From Gymnorhina tibicen (Eukaryota; Chordata; Aves; Passeriformes; Artamidae): DNA of 64,000 nt. A program made the translations under genes and the position numbers. The notes beneath the pieces were generated by a model. The model was not told the origin of the DNA. It ran no database searches and saw only the letters and a list, made by a program, of their open reading frames with translations. Shown here piece after piece: positions 23,080-48,560 of this stretch (its first letter is position 1; every line of letters starts with the position of its first letter). The stretch spans positions 5,333,929-5,397,928 of the forward strand of contig VXAZ01006886.1 of assembly GCA_013399875.1 (NCBI GenBank), in the 5' to 3' direction.

Positions 23080-24948
23080 GTGGGTGACCCCCCCGGGGGT
23101 GTGAGGAAGGCAGTGGTGGCGGGGGGCACCGTGGTCCGCCCGCCCGCNGCAAAGTTTGTGTGCGGGAGCCCGGGGCTCGTCCCGCCGCGGCGCTGCCCCG
23201 GTGTGCCCCCCGCCCGCCCTCGGGGCGCTCCCGGGAAGCGGGGCTGGAACCGAGCGGCCGCCTTTGTTAGGCCCCTACTGCAGAGGAGGGGAAAAGAGGG
23301 GGAAGCTCCCCCCTACCCCTGCCACGTCTCCGATCTTGAATCAAGTGTTGTGCTTCCAAATAAATAAATAATGATTTATCCTCCCCAATGCGGCTGAGCC
23401 GTCAGTGGTAATTGGGGAAGGCTCATAAGGCTCAGCACCCTCACAGAGCTGGAGCAGGTTACTTTTAACAGGCACTGAAGAATTTACATGGTCGCTTTGT
23501 CAAACTTACGCTTTTCTTTTGCCTGGTTTGGTTTCTTTTTTTTTTTTTTAATTATTATTGCAAAACTAGAGATCAAAGGAAAAATTATCGTTTTCCTTAG
23601 GTCTTATAAATTGTTCCTTATGGTCTTTCTAAAACCTTGAGGTGAGGATTCCTAAGCAGAGCAAGCACTGCAGGCATGCGGGGTTTGTATTGAGAGGTGC
23701 ACCTCTCAACACCACTTACACCAGTTCTGGTTCACTTCAGAGTCCTGTGACTCCTGCTATGACTGATGAAACTTCATGAATAAAGTTTACACTGTCTGCA
23801 CGTGCAGAGAAGAGAGGGAGTTGTCAGAACCTGAATGTCAGTGCGTGTCGTCCCTCACCCCCCAGTACTGTGTTTGTGCTCTCAGCTTGGGAGGGTTGGA
23901 GGGCTGCTCTGGTGGTCACAGTAGTACCCTGGTACTCATGGGAGCCGAGTGTGACTTCAGTACCCCGTGGTGTTCTGTGACTCATGTGCCTGTGCTTTGA
24001 GCCTCTGGTTTTCTCTCCCGTGGTGTATTCAGATCTCGTGTTGATGTTGGTGCTTAAGTTCCTACCACTGACCTATAATCCTTGCCTATCATGTTTGTTC
24101 ATCTCTGTCTGCACAGCCTTTCCTCCCTGTGTTTGTTACGCCCCTTCTTGTGATGCATGAGCTAATATTCTCTTCTTTGCAGGCAAAACACTTCTCTGGG
24201 TTGTTGGGGTTTTTATACCATACCTGTTTGCTGCTATTATCACTTTCCTCTGTTCAGACTGTGCTGGCTTCAGCTCTTCCTCTCATGCATATCTTGCCTG
24301 TACCCCCTGCATGTTTATTTGGGAGCTGTATTAATTCACCCAGTCCCGGAAAGCAAATGCAGATTCCAGTTCGTGGTCTGGAAATAGTCTGTAGTTTAGA
24401 AAATGGTGGTTTCAGTGCTTTTAGCTCCTCTTTGATCTTGCCAGTGCTAAATCAAGGGCAACACCCCTGGGAGTCCAACCCCAAAGGTGTCATTTTGGGC
24501 TGCTGTCATTCTCTCAGGAACGGGGAAGAGAAATGCACTTCTTTGCCACTGGTGCAGGCATTCACTGAGGAGGAAGGAGTAAGCAGGAAAAGTAGTGGAT
24601 AGGGTGTATCTGTAGTCCCAAGTCTTTTTTTCTTCTGTTTTCCCTCAGTTTTGTGCTTTTTATGGGAAGTCTAGTTACGGGTTTTTTTGGATGAGCCACC
24701 TATTAAAGTGTTCAGTACACCTCATCAGTAACTTGGAAAGTGTGATTGCTTACATGTTGTGTCCATACTCTTCCAATTTATGTGTGAAAACACCCATTCT
24801 GCTGAACTGGCTTTAGTGCTGTACTTGGTCACATGGTTTGGAGGGTTTTCTTCCTCTCTTTGTAGCAGAAGCAAGGAAGCAGCTGCTGGTTTTTCACCTG
24901 TAACTCTTTGTGTAATACTTTTCCCCCCTCCCCACCCCTCCATGCCAG
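23080..24948 (+). other. AMMECR1L: AMMECR1L intron 1
   Basis: This runs from GTGGGT to a pyrimidine-rich tract ending in CCATGCCAG. It contains a single N at 23148 and a 20-bp perfect palindrome at 23690-23709. The 157-codon open frame at 24129-24602 has no recognisable domain and is treated as chance. Confidence 0.7.
23690..23709. repeat. 20-bp perfect palindrome
   Basis: TTGAGAGGTGCACCTCTCAA is identical to its own reverse complement with no spacer. It lies in the first intron of AMMECR1L. No function is evident. Confidence 0.8.
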
Positions 24949-24980
24949 GGTTCTGCAGTGCTCCAGGCAGCGAGTTTTGA

Positions 24981-34411
<9,431 letters not shown>

Positions 34412-37400
34412 CACACGGCTGCATGACCAGTCCCACTCCCCAGTTGCTGCCAACGGCTATGACATCATCGGGGCAGACGCCTCCTCTTCCTGGTCCAGTT
34501 ACTTCTATTACTGCACCATTTTATGATGCTAGCTTCCGTTGCCAAGTCTGCCTTCCCACTGACCTGGGGGGAGGATGAGAGCGTGACAGGACTTCAGGGG
34601 CCCAAGCCTTATCTCAGCCTTCCCTCCGAGCGGGGATTCAGTTGGATTGGGGCTCCATGCCTACGAACTGTCGTAAGGTGCAGAAGACCTTCAGAAGTGA
34701 AAGTGCTGCTTCGGACTGATCTGTTCCTGGGTGTTACTGACACTCTGGAAACTTGAGTTGTTTGTTATGGAAGCCCCCCAGATCAAGTAGGAGCATTCCC
34801 CTGGCAGCCTGGGCAACGGAGTCCAACAAAACATTTTTTAGGTTCTTTTTAATTTTTTTTTAACCTTTGGTATCTGTTGTGTACTGAGAGCTGATTGCAG
34901 TCCCCACGCATCACAGGCGGACATCATGATATTGGGGAGGGTTGAACATCTGGATAGCACCCCATCCTCATGGACAGAAAACATGTGAAAAATTAATCCG
35001 TTATTTAAATAAACCCTTGAAGGCTTTAAGGATCAGATCCTTGGTAGGTTGGATTCTTGGTGATGAAGCCCGCTATGAAATACAATGCTGTTTTGCCTGT
35101 AAGAGAGCGACATGGCACATGCTGTGTACACAGAGGAAAAGATACTGGAGTGTCCCTGGGCAGTCTTTGTTACGACCCAAGTTTTGTTTCCAAATATTTG
35201 TAAGAGATATGATTAGGGCTGGGGAGGGGTTTACAGAGCACTGACTGTAGTCGTACAAGTGAGACAAGCGACTGAAATTTGTTTAATTTAAGATAACAGT
35301 CTTGGGGACCTTCCTTTTGATAGGACAGCCACTTTCGCCAGTATGACTACTGCCCTTAGGGGCTGTGAGAGTTCCAGTTTATAGCAGGCCAATGGAATGG
35401 TGCTGTGTAGTTTTGCTGGTAAGATTTATCTTACTCAGCTTAGTCATTGCCACATCCAGGCAGTGAAGGGGGAAATCTGTGTTAGCCAAACTACATGAAA
35501 CTCATGTGCATTCTGTATTTTTTCTCCCGTGGTTGATGATCACAAGGAATACTCTTTTCTAAAAGGAGGTTATCCGTTGTTATTCTGCAGCATCATTGAG
35601 GGATGTCATAAACTCTAAATTATGACACTCTTTCAATAACTGGACTTCAGAATATAATGTGGGGTGGGTTTGGTTGGTTGGTTTTCCAAGCTTCTGGAGG
35701 GTCAGTAATGATCAGGGAAGAAAATACAAGTGCATAGCAGAGTCATGGCTGTTTGGTTGCATACCTCTTTAGCAACTGCTTGTGTGTTGTAATTGGCTGG
35801 TGTTTGAAGCCTGAAATTATGCCATGGTACGGCAGGGAACAGGGCTGGTAGGAAGCTGAGAACTGCAGGGTGCTGCTCCTGGTCCTAAGAAAGCAAGGCA
35901 CAACTTGTGCCGTTTTGCTTCATGTTCGTGAGATGTTCTGCTGGAGGAGAGAGATGTGAGGGAGATTCCTCTGGATAACGGTGCAATATTGACCCAGCTT
36001 TCCTTCTGTATTGGGTCTTTCTTACAAATTGCCACTTTTCCCTTGTGATGTTGTTAAAAAGCAACTGAAGATGAAAGGATTGTTTCATGACTTCCTGCTG
36101 CTGAGAATCAATGAGTCTTGTTACAAACCACTCCAGTTTGTAATTACTCTCCTAGGTGCCATGTAGTGATGGGGGAGGGTGGGGTCAGCTCCAGGCATAC
36201 CACTCACCTTTCAGCTGTCAAACAGTATGATACATAGGGCTACACTCATTACTGTTCAAGTGTTCTATGTTAGAATTTAATTTCTAAAAGGTTTAAAAAA
36301 AGGCCAAAAAATGGTGCTAAACTTCACCCCTGAGCACGCTCGGTGAGACTGGTCATGCAGGCGTACAGTGCCAGGCTTTTCAACTATACTGTTTCTTTTT
36401 CAGATGTTTGCCCTGTTCTGTGTCTTCAACAGTGTATAGTGTTTTCCTGATTTCAGTTTCTTTGACTAGGGGATGACTAAAGGGTGGGGTGGGGAGGGTT
36501 AGTTGTCATTTTTTTAAAGAAAAGAATTTTAGGATTGAGTAACTTGGTTGGTTTAAGCCTGAAGTGGGACAGATGGTTTGGGACTGGGGAAGTCTTATCC
36601 TCTCCCACTTCTATTTCCCCACTCAGTCTGTTTAAAAAAAAAACAAAACATAAATGCCTCTAAATATGTACTGTGTTCTTGTCTTGTTGCAGTGAGAAGA
36701 GAACCTGGCAGAGCAGAAACACTGGTCTGCTGCCTAAAAGGAACAGGCCCTCTCAGCTTTAGTCCCATAAGGGTCCAGCTATAAAATCAGTTGAAAACTG
36801 TGTCAGTAGCTAAGTCAGCTCAGAGAAATGTGTGACAAGGACAGGTGGTCTCAGGAAATAATCCCGTTTCTAGATCATTACATGGCAGCTATGCATAAGG
36901 ATGAAAGAGGTGAACTAGGAACAAATTGTAGTTTGAATTGCCTCAAGATGGAGACAACCAAAATCAGTGGCCAATAGATCTGAGATTTTCTCTGTGGTTG
37001 CTTGGCTGGGAGAGCTGGTTAGAACTACTCCTCAAAGCAACTGTTACCTGGTTTGATCTGGATTAACTCATCCTTAGAAGCAAGTGCCTTTTGGTCTAGA
37101 AGGGCTTATTCTCATGACAACCACAACTGATAAATAATCTCACTGCAATGATGAAATGTCTTTGTTTTACAGTAACTACAGGAGAATGTCTTTGATCACT
37201 GGAGTCTGTCAGTGTTGAAATGTTTCCACTGTGAGGTTCTTAATTATTTTTTTTCATGTTGTTCAACAGTCAATCTCAACTGAAGCTATTTCGGTTTGGG
37301 AATGTTATATGGTCAAAATATCACATATCTACAATTTATCAGAACAAAAAAAAATCTGTAAGGAAGTCTAAGAGTTCATTTTAACCTTTGCACAGAATAA

Positions 37401-40400
37401 TTTGTTTTCATAGTACATTAACAAACCTCTGCAGTCTTCACTGACTATTAGTGCTGTTTTCTGTTTGTATTCAGAAACTACATGTTGTTTTGTTGAGGGA
37501 TTTTTTGGTTAATTTATTTCCTTAAAGCAGGAGACCTCTTTTGACCTACAGTGCAGAGACGTCAGACCAATTCTTTATATTACACTTGGTTGCCTCCTAC
37601 CTATATAATTTCTGAGTGTAAATAATTGAACTCTATCCTCTAATGAAGTATTGTAGAGAATAAATCATAATGGATAAAGATTATTTGTACTGTCCTCTTT
37701 ACATGAGTTCTCACAGCCTTTATGGGGGATAAGATGAAGTTGTTCTCACCTACAAAGACAAGCAATATATTACAGGTATGAATAGCAAACCTGTAAATTA
37801 CACCACATATTCAAAACCGGGGAGGTTGCCAGAGTGTGATGACAGCTGTCTGGAAACACACCAGTAATCAAACAGACTCACTACAAGAAAGCAAGGAGAA
37901 ATAGTAGGAAAATTAAAACCAATTAAATATATTTCATTAATAATGGCATAGCAGTGTCTTTGTATCCTGAAATAATGTTTGCTTGACAATAACTTTCTAT
38001 CAGTTGTCATGATGGTGAAATGTATAAAGCACATACATACAGGATACTGTAAATCTTTCTGAAACTCAAAATTGTTCTTTTGGGTTTTTGTCTTCTAAAA
38101 TGAACTGAGAACAAACTGTCTATACTTTAGGGCTATAGTCTTCAGGTGATCTGAAAATCTTCTTTCAGAGGAGAAAAACACTCATCTTTCTAGATTCTTA
38201 CTATTTTAATGTTTGCTTTGAGACAGGATTAACTAAATTGCAGAATAGTTTTGAATTGTATCTCTGGCTTACATGGTTTTTTCCATACATTTCAGATAAT
38301 TGTTACCTTTTTATCTATGGCAGCTGTACAGTTAGAGATGGTACATTTTCTGCTTGTGGCTCTTGGGAAGGGCAGCCCTGGATGTCAATAAACAGTCATA
38401 AGACCAAAAATAACCACCAACCAAACCAAGGGGGAGGGTAGTTTTGACTTAAATATGCCTGAGAAGCTCATTTATCTCAGTGCAACTACAAAGCCAAAAC
38501 CTATTTTCGGGCGCTGGAAGTAGGAAGGCTGGAAAGTCAGTCCCTCAGGCAATGTGAGGGGGATGCTGGGACTAACAGGATTTCCAGGTGAATTCCAATT
38601 GAATTTCCTTGTGAATTCTGAAGTTGCCCATATCCCTACCATCCACTGCTGTCATGTGCCATGGGGAGTTATTAAGTATTCCCTCAGCTTTGTTGGCAGG
38701 AATACAATGACTTAATTTGTGTATTTTACTGTCCTATGCTTTTCCTTACTTGATTTTTTTGGTTTCCTATTGAATCAGTCAGACATAAAATCTTTGTCTG
38801 GTGTCTTTCATCAAAGGTTCTTCCAAGCACGTCGCATTCCATGACCGCAGGAACACTCAGCAGCTCCCAGGGAGGATGAGGCCAGGTAGAAGGGTGTACA
38901 TATGACTGCACACTGAAATAGGTCAATCCAGGCTAAATATAAACCAGGATAATTCTCCTGGAAACAGTTTCTTCTGTTGTTACTTCTGTTTGAAATAAGA
39001 AACAAAATTAATTCACCGTGTAGAGCTTGCTTCCTTCTAGAACCAAATTACAGAAAGATTAGCAGAAACTTCTTGAGGATACTTCAAAGGAAGAATACTT
39101 TAGCGTTTTTTTAACACAAAAAAGAAATTTGTTTTGTCTGTGATCGAGAAATGCCATTTTTATCTTGAAGATAAAAATGAAAATCAGAACACTTTCCTAT
39201 ACAACTCAATAAATTAATATGTATACTGATAGTACATGGAGCAGTACGATAGGAAAGTTCCTAAGATGGTTTTGCCACAGTCAGGGAAAAGATGACTTGT
39301 GAATATGTTTGATGATCACTTACAAAACACAGCAAGCACAGAAGAGTATTATTACCATGTTCTTTAAAACAAGTCTATAATTCTACAATATCCAGATTAT
39401 TGAACCGTATTTTTTCTATGGTCAGCTAGACTGGTCTTATAATCAGATTAATTCTGGCATAAATTATGTGTTATACAACCAGCTGATAATGTTATATATG
39501 TATTCAAAAACTGAACAGATCATGCTGTTTTGCATTCAGAGTCTTACTATGACTTTATTACTGGATACTAATTTAACTTTACTATGACTTTATTACTGGA
39601 TATTAATACAACTTTACTTTGCTCATAAATGTTCATTCATTATAGTTTTGAATATATAATTTTAAATGGAGTAAAAATAAAGGTAAAATGGTGTGAAAAC
39701 CTAAACCTGAAGAGTTATACTGTAAGTACAGAGATGAAAATCAGGCATGTCTTGTGCAATGCTGGCTACTGTGGCACATGGTGCTCTCAGTGTGTGGTTA
39801 TCTCCACAAGGATCTACTCCTACCACACTGGCACTCCACAGAAAAGACATAATTACTGTTAGAAAGCTTAAAAAACTCCTAGGAAAATCACATTTCTTCT
39901 GCTGGTGAATTAGAAGGAAAGCATATTACAAAATAGGTTTATGCTAGTAATAGAATATCCTTGTTGTTAGTTGTTCCTACGTTTGATTGCAGGGAGATAT
40001 TTCACTGAGCATTTTGTAAGGTCTGTGTAGGTGCAAGTAGTTGTTACAGGATCTGTGTTTAAACTGTGGCAACGTAGGAATTACCATGATAGGTCTGTCT
40101 AACGATCTGCTACTCAATGTCTCCAGCAAGGATCAAAGCTTTTTGTCCTGGAATATGGAATACTGGAGACTTTGTTCATGAGAAATTACATTTGGCCAAG
40201 TATTCTTTTTTTTTTCAATTGGTTTATTTTAGGACGTCACCAGTAGAGCTGCCTGAAAGTTCCTATAGTCATTCACTTCATTTTAATCAAGCTCACCTTA
40301 TTTTTTTATGCCTATTTTGTTGATAAATGCCAAAACAGTCATTATTAGTGAGGAAGAATCCAGTGCATTTTAAAAATAACAAAAGGTCAGTTACTCTGCT

Positions 40401-40563
40401 GTGTTTGGTTTGTTGCAGCAGCTGAACAATATTTAATGTGGGGTTTTAAAGTTCATTTTTAAAATTATTTTTAAAAATGGGGGGGAGGGGGGGTTGTGCT
40501 TGCATTCAGGAACGTATTTATTTTGCTCTTGAGACCTTAACCAAACACAACAGTGATAATAAA
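34412..40563 (+). other. AMMECR1L: AMMECR1L 3' UTR and downstream region with several poly(A) signals
   Basis: After the stop (34409-34411) there is no further coding sequence up to the POLR2D promoter. AATAAA hexamers occur at 35008-35013, 37659-37664, 38387-38392 and 40558-40563, so the 3' UTR could be about 0.6 to 6.2 kb. Family members in mammals have long 3' UTRs. The stretch is AT-rich and includes a two-copy 35-bp tandem repeat at 39546-39615 and a G-rich run at 40479-40493. Which signal is used needs transcript data. Confidence 0.5.
39546..39615. repeat. Two-copy 35-bp tandem repeat
   Basis: Copies at 39546-39580 and 39581-39615 share the block ACTATGACTTTATTACTGGA and differ at only a few positions afterwards. 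This is a recent local duplication in AT-rich sequence. Confidence 0.85.
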
Positions 40564-41739
40564 CTTAATCTTTCATGCTAGCCTCTTTAACTGTACCTAT
40601 AAAATCTTGGTTTTGTATACTTAAGTAGAATGGATCCTTGGGGAAAAACAAAAAGGGAAATTAATAACTTAAACCTCCGTGAGCTACCTACTGCTCTGAG
40701 AATCATGACGTTCTGAGTTGACGGGTTATTTGAGAAGCCACCAGGATTCCAAGTGATTTTAAATGCTTCTCTCCTCAGTCTGGCATGGATTTCCTTGTTT
40801 TCTTGTAAGCCTAATTGAAATTGTTTAATTTGCCAGATGTTCCCCAAGATATTTCCATTCCATCTTCCTGAATTGTATCTGCTTGTATCACTTAGCAAAT
40901 TACTTTCCAATCAGTTTCTCTGCTATGCTCATTATCCAGATAACAAATATTAAAAATCTATTATTTGATCTCTTCACATTCTTCTAGTTTATTTTTAATT
41001 CGTTCCCTTTCCCAGCATACAGGAAACCATTCACCTAGGCACAGATACAAGTTTATGAGAACAGGAATGGTTTCATCATAAATGCTTCAACGGTCTATTT
41101 TTGTCTTTCTTTAAGGGCAAAGGATGACAGTAGTAAGGGCTGCTAAGATGATTACTTTAAGATTCTTAGGCTGGTTAGGCACTTACATGTGAGCTCTCTA
41201 GGGAAAACATTGCTCCATAAGTTATTTTGCTGGCAGTGCTGGGAGAACTATCTTCATTTTCAGCCTGCCTATGACTTTTAGGGGTCTGTAGATTGCTTCT
41301 GGATAGTCTGAAAATTAACCATCCTTATGAAGTGTGTTATTTATGATACCAATACTTCCTCCTTACAGTCCAAGGTCTATTAATCACAGTGAGCTAGACA
41401 GAAATTCTGGCACAGTCAAAGTTCTCCTAGGGTTTGCTGTCTAGCTGGAGGATGTTCCAGGGGTACACTACAAGCAGGGAAACGGAGCTGGTTGTAGCTG
41501 CGTGATCCACTGGTGTGAAGATGCATCTGATGCCTCTGCACCCTCAGGTGCTCCTGGGCAAACGGATGCTGCTGTGCAGTCTGGTGAGGGACACCAGCAC
41601 AGTTTTGAGCTCTTTGGTTATTTCCTAAAGGACAGAGCAAAAGAAGAGTTTGCTCATGCGAAGGACAAGTAGCTTCCCTCAATGTTCCCACACTCCTGCT
41701 CTCGGGCACTGGTTTGTGCCTTGTAAGACTTTGGGTTCA

Positions 41740-42070
41740 TGATCACAGAAATCGATTAGGTTGGAAAAGACCTCTGAGACCATCGAGTCCAACATCTGAG
41801 TGAAAACCACCCTGTCAACTAGACCATGGCACTGAGTGCCACCTCCCATCTTTCCTCAAACACCTCCAGGGACGGTGACTCCACCGTGTCCCTAGGCAGC
41901 CCACTCCGATGTCCAATCACCCTTTCTGTGAAGAAATTCATTGTGATGTTCAACTTAATCCTCCCCTGGCGCATCTTAATACCGTATCCTCTAAACCTGT
42001 CGCTTGGTGCCTGCGAGAAGAGGCCGACCCCCGGCTGGCTACACCCTCCTGGTAGGGACTTGCAGAGTCT
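41740..42070 (-). mobile_element. CR1 LINE 3' fragment
   Basis: On the + strand it begins TCACAGAAATCGATTAGG, then GTTGGAAAAGACCTCTGAGA, and continues through the CAACTAGACCATGGCACTGA and CACCTCCAGGGACGGTGACT blocks typical of CR1. Orientation is minus. It ends about 400 bases upstream of the POLR2D start codon, so it borders the POLR2D promoter. Confidence 0.85.
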
Positions 42071-42129
42071 TGGTCTGTCACAGCTATTTGCCCCCTGCTC
42101 ATATATACAACGTCCAGCACCCCACTGCT

Positions 42130-42447
42130 TTCCCTCTCTAAAAGGACCTAATTACTAAGCGAGCTTAAACACACCTTTGAGGGCTGTTTTGCTGCGAGAG
42201 CACTCAGGCTCCCTGCTCCCGCTGTTTCCTCTCAGTCCCCCACAGCGCCAACCGAGCTCTTTTACACTCAGCAGCGCCCAGGGTAGAACCGACCCCCGGT
42301 CCTTCAGAGCGAGGGAGAAGCAGCCGCGCCCTCGGCCCTCAGGAGGGGCAGGGCCGTTCCCGCCCCTCAGCGGGGGCAGAGCAGTTCCCGCCCCCGCCCG
42401 CCCTCCCGCTGAGGCGGGGCCGCGCTTTCCGCCGCGGCTTTCCGGTG
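42130..42447 (+). promoter_or_regulatory. POLR2D: POLR2D CpG-island promoter with duplicated E2F-like sites
   Basis: GC content rises sharply from about 42180. Two TTCCCGCC motifs, E2F-like, lie at 42357-42364 and 42385-42392. They sit inside a 22-bp near-repeat (42345-42366 and 42373-42394, two mismatches). A GC box and an ETS-like TTTCCGG lie just before the start codon. No TATA box is visible. Binding is inferred from motif only. Confidence 0.6.
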
Positions 42448-46050
<3,603 letters not shown>

Positions 46051-46660
46051 GGTTAACCCTCAGCCCCTTTATCTGAGCAGAAAAACCTGAGGACCTGGAC
46101 TGTTTCTCAGCCCTCTGGATCAGTCCAGCTCCCAGCTGAGTGAGGGTGGTTGTGGATGCAGGGTACTCCAGTGCTGTGTTGCCACAGGTGCATTCAGACT
46201 GGAGATCAGCACCGTCCTTCTGGTTTGTTCCATGTGTATGTTGGCAAGGACCCCCTGTATTGTGAGAGCAAAGAACCTGAAGGGCCTTTTCCCAGTGGCT
46301 CAAGTATTTGTTTCTTCCCTAATCCCTCTCCCCAGTTTGTAAATTTTCAATGTTTTTGGTTTTTAGCAGAAATACAGATGTGATTTCGTGGTTTTTAGGA
46401 ACTTCTAAAGGACGGGGAAACTTGTTCTTGGTTCTCAGAGGGTTCAGTGATGGGCAGCATCAATTTCTGTGGGGTTTTTTTGTTTGTTTGTTTTACTGTT
46501 TGATCAGGACAGTGAATTTTTACAGCTTCAATATTTTTCTATTATTGTTTAGTGTAAATTAAAAGATATTTTTAATTAAAGTTGTGTGGTTTATGAACAT
46601 TAGGTACATACCATGATTTTGTTAATGAGGACCTTTTTAATAAATAGATTCTGAAGGTCT
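46051..46660 (+). other. POLR2D: POLR2D 3' UTR with poly(A) signals
   Basis: ATTAAA variants are at 46558-46563 and 46575-46580, and a canonical AATAAA is at 46639-46644. The transcript therefore probably ends around 46.6-46.67 kb, giving a 3' UTR of about 0.6 kb. Confidence 0.65.
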
Positions 46661-47877
46661 GGGGACTCCAAGAGTATAATAACCCAAGTGCAGTTTAGGA
46701 CAGATCAGAGGCGTTACTACAATCACAGTGAGAAAACATTGGGGCAGCATCTCCCTCTCTGCTCCCCTGCTCTGTGCCAGGTGATTGCAGACACCCAAAC
46801 TGTATCCTGTTACAGAAAAGAAAAAGGTGAAGAAACCCAATAATTTTGATGTTAACACAGCCAGGTATCCACCCCTGGAGGGATGGACTCTTCAAGTAGG
46901 TTGCTAACTGCCCTAAATCTGAGATGAAACCAAACCGTAAATAATGTGACACAGTGGAGGGGTGGCTTCTGGTGCAGCCTGTGGGGGTCGCACACCCAGT
47001 GTTATCACAGCTCAGCAGCTGGGAGATTGACAAATTGTTAGCTTTTAGCTGAAAGGAATGTTCTTTTGGTTAGGATCAACTTCTTACACCAGCCCTTTCA
47101 AGTCTCATCATTTTACCACCACACCTGAAAGAAGGAAAATTTTGCAGGAAAGAACGTTGAGACAAAGAGGCAGACAGATGTGTTAAGACACTATTTGTGA
47201 TGATAAGCAAGTCTCACTGATCTTGCCAAAGGGAAAGAAATAAAATATTATTTCAGGCCTTACTGGAAATGTAATATTGCTGCTGTGCTGAGAGGCTGTA
47301 CTGGTGTGTGATGACTGCTTGGGCTCACCTCACCTGGAGCATGTTACCTCAAACAGCCTTTGTGTGTGTGCTGGGGTGGCAGTGGCTCCTGCAAGCCTAT
47401 AAACCAGACATGTATCTGTAACCCACCACAGGAACTTTAACAGGATCAGAATAATTATAGCTAAAGAAGAAAAACCAAGGTGGTGAATCTTTATTTTATA
47501 AAGCTTAGTGTCCCCTTTTGATACAGAATATGCTTCCCAGCAGCTGCTCCTGTTGAACCTGGTTTGCTCTGTAAAATGTTTCTGTTCAAGCAGCTTTAAG
47601 ATTTTCATCTAAACACACAGATTCTTAGGTCTTAATCACAACTAATTAAGGGGGAAAAAGCCATTCTGCACCTCTTTATCTACACTCCCACATAACTACT
47701 TGATGATGCGTTTGTAAGCACCCTTAGGACTACCAAGGAGGAGCGTAACAGACCCAGTGATCTGTGAATGGTCTCAGGAGATTTCCGCTATCCTACACAA
47801 ATAGATAATTACGAGCCGTGAGATTAGTAGGTTTTGCTTGTTGTGTTTTGAAGCCCGGTAATGGGGACAGAGAAGGG
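46661..47877. other. Intergenic spacer between POLR2D and the next CpG island
   Basis: About 1.2 kb without a recognisable gene or named element; only short unsupported frames are present. A CR1 copy follows at 47878. Confidence 0.6.
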
Positions 47878-48040
47878 AATCACGGAATCAGTTAGGTTTG
47901 AAAAGACCTCTGGGATCGACTCCAATCTTTGAGCGAACACCACCATGTCAACTAGACCATGGCACTAAGTGCCACCTCCAGTCTTTCCTTAAACACTGTG
48001 ACTCCACCACCTCCCTGGGCAGCCCATTCCGAAGGTATTT
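47878..48040 (-). mobile_element. CR1 LINE 3' fragment
   Basis: It starts AATCACGGAATCAGTTAGG and continues with AAAAGACCTCTGGGATCGAC, AACTAGACCATGGCACTAAG and CCACCTCCCTGGGCAGCCCA. It is closely related to the copy at 41740, in minus orientation, and directly abuts the CpG island that follows. Confidence 0.85.
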
Positions 48041-48059
48041 CTAGGAGCCACACAAGGCG

Positions 48060-48560
48060 GACTGTGCTGTAGCGCCTGGGCGTTTGGGTGAGCGTTAGAG
48101 AACTAACGCGGAGCAGCACAGAACACAGCTGTTGACGGAAGCAGTTGCCGGTCCGGCCGCCGGCAGTACACCCCTTTTGGCGAGCCTGGAGCCGGCGGGT
48201 CCCGGGAGGTTCCGGCCCGCGGGCGCCGCAGCGCCACCTTCGCCCCCTCCGCAGGCGAGAGAGAGCCGCCGGCCGGGCTCTCTGCGCATGCGCGCAACTC
48301 TGCGCGCCTCCGCCCTGTCATTTGTGCGCCAGCCGGGCGGGCTCTCGGAAGTGGCGCGCGCCCCGCCCCGCCGCAGGGGCGCACGCGCATTGCCGCCCGC
48401 GGCCCTTCAGGCGCGGCGCCCCCGCCCGCGCGCCCTGGTGTAGTGCGCGTGCGCGCTGGCGTGGGGCGCGTGNGGGACAGGGCGGGGGCCGCCGCCGGGA
48501 ACAGGGGGTCCCCGGGCCGGGGCGCCCTGGGGAGCGGCGTGAGCCGAGCTAGGGCCCAGC
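48060..48560 (+). promoter_or_regulatory. WDR33: CpG-island promoter, probably of WDR33
   Basis: This is a very CpG-dense island with one unresolved base at 48473. A near-perfect NRF1 site, TGCGCATGCGC, is at 48283-48293, and related GCGCGTGCGCG sequence follows near 48446. No coding sequence matches a known protein. WDR33 follows POLR2D on the same strand in human, so the island is assigned to WDR33 by gene order only. A weak donor (GGC before GTGAGC near 48540) or one near 48645 could end a non-coding first exon. Confidence 0.5.
48283..48293. promoter_or_regulatory. NRF1-like site
   Basis: TGCGCATGCGC matches the NRF1 palindromic consensus except for the last base. It lies in the centre of the CpG island, the usual place for this factor. 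No binding data are available here. Confidence 0.6.

Noticed and set aside
22334..23129. Open frames of about 200-256 codons on both strands in the AMMECR1L CpG island
   Set aside because: They arise from extreme GC content and the 179-bp assembly duplication, run through Ns, and show only Pro/Arg/Gly/Ala-rich peptide with no known domain.
24129..24602. 157-codon open frame in AMMECR1L intron 1
   Set aside because: There is no recognisable domain, no splice or promoter support, and the composition is that of intron sequence.
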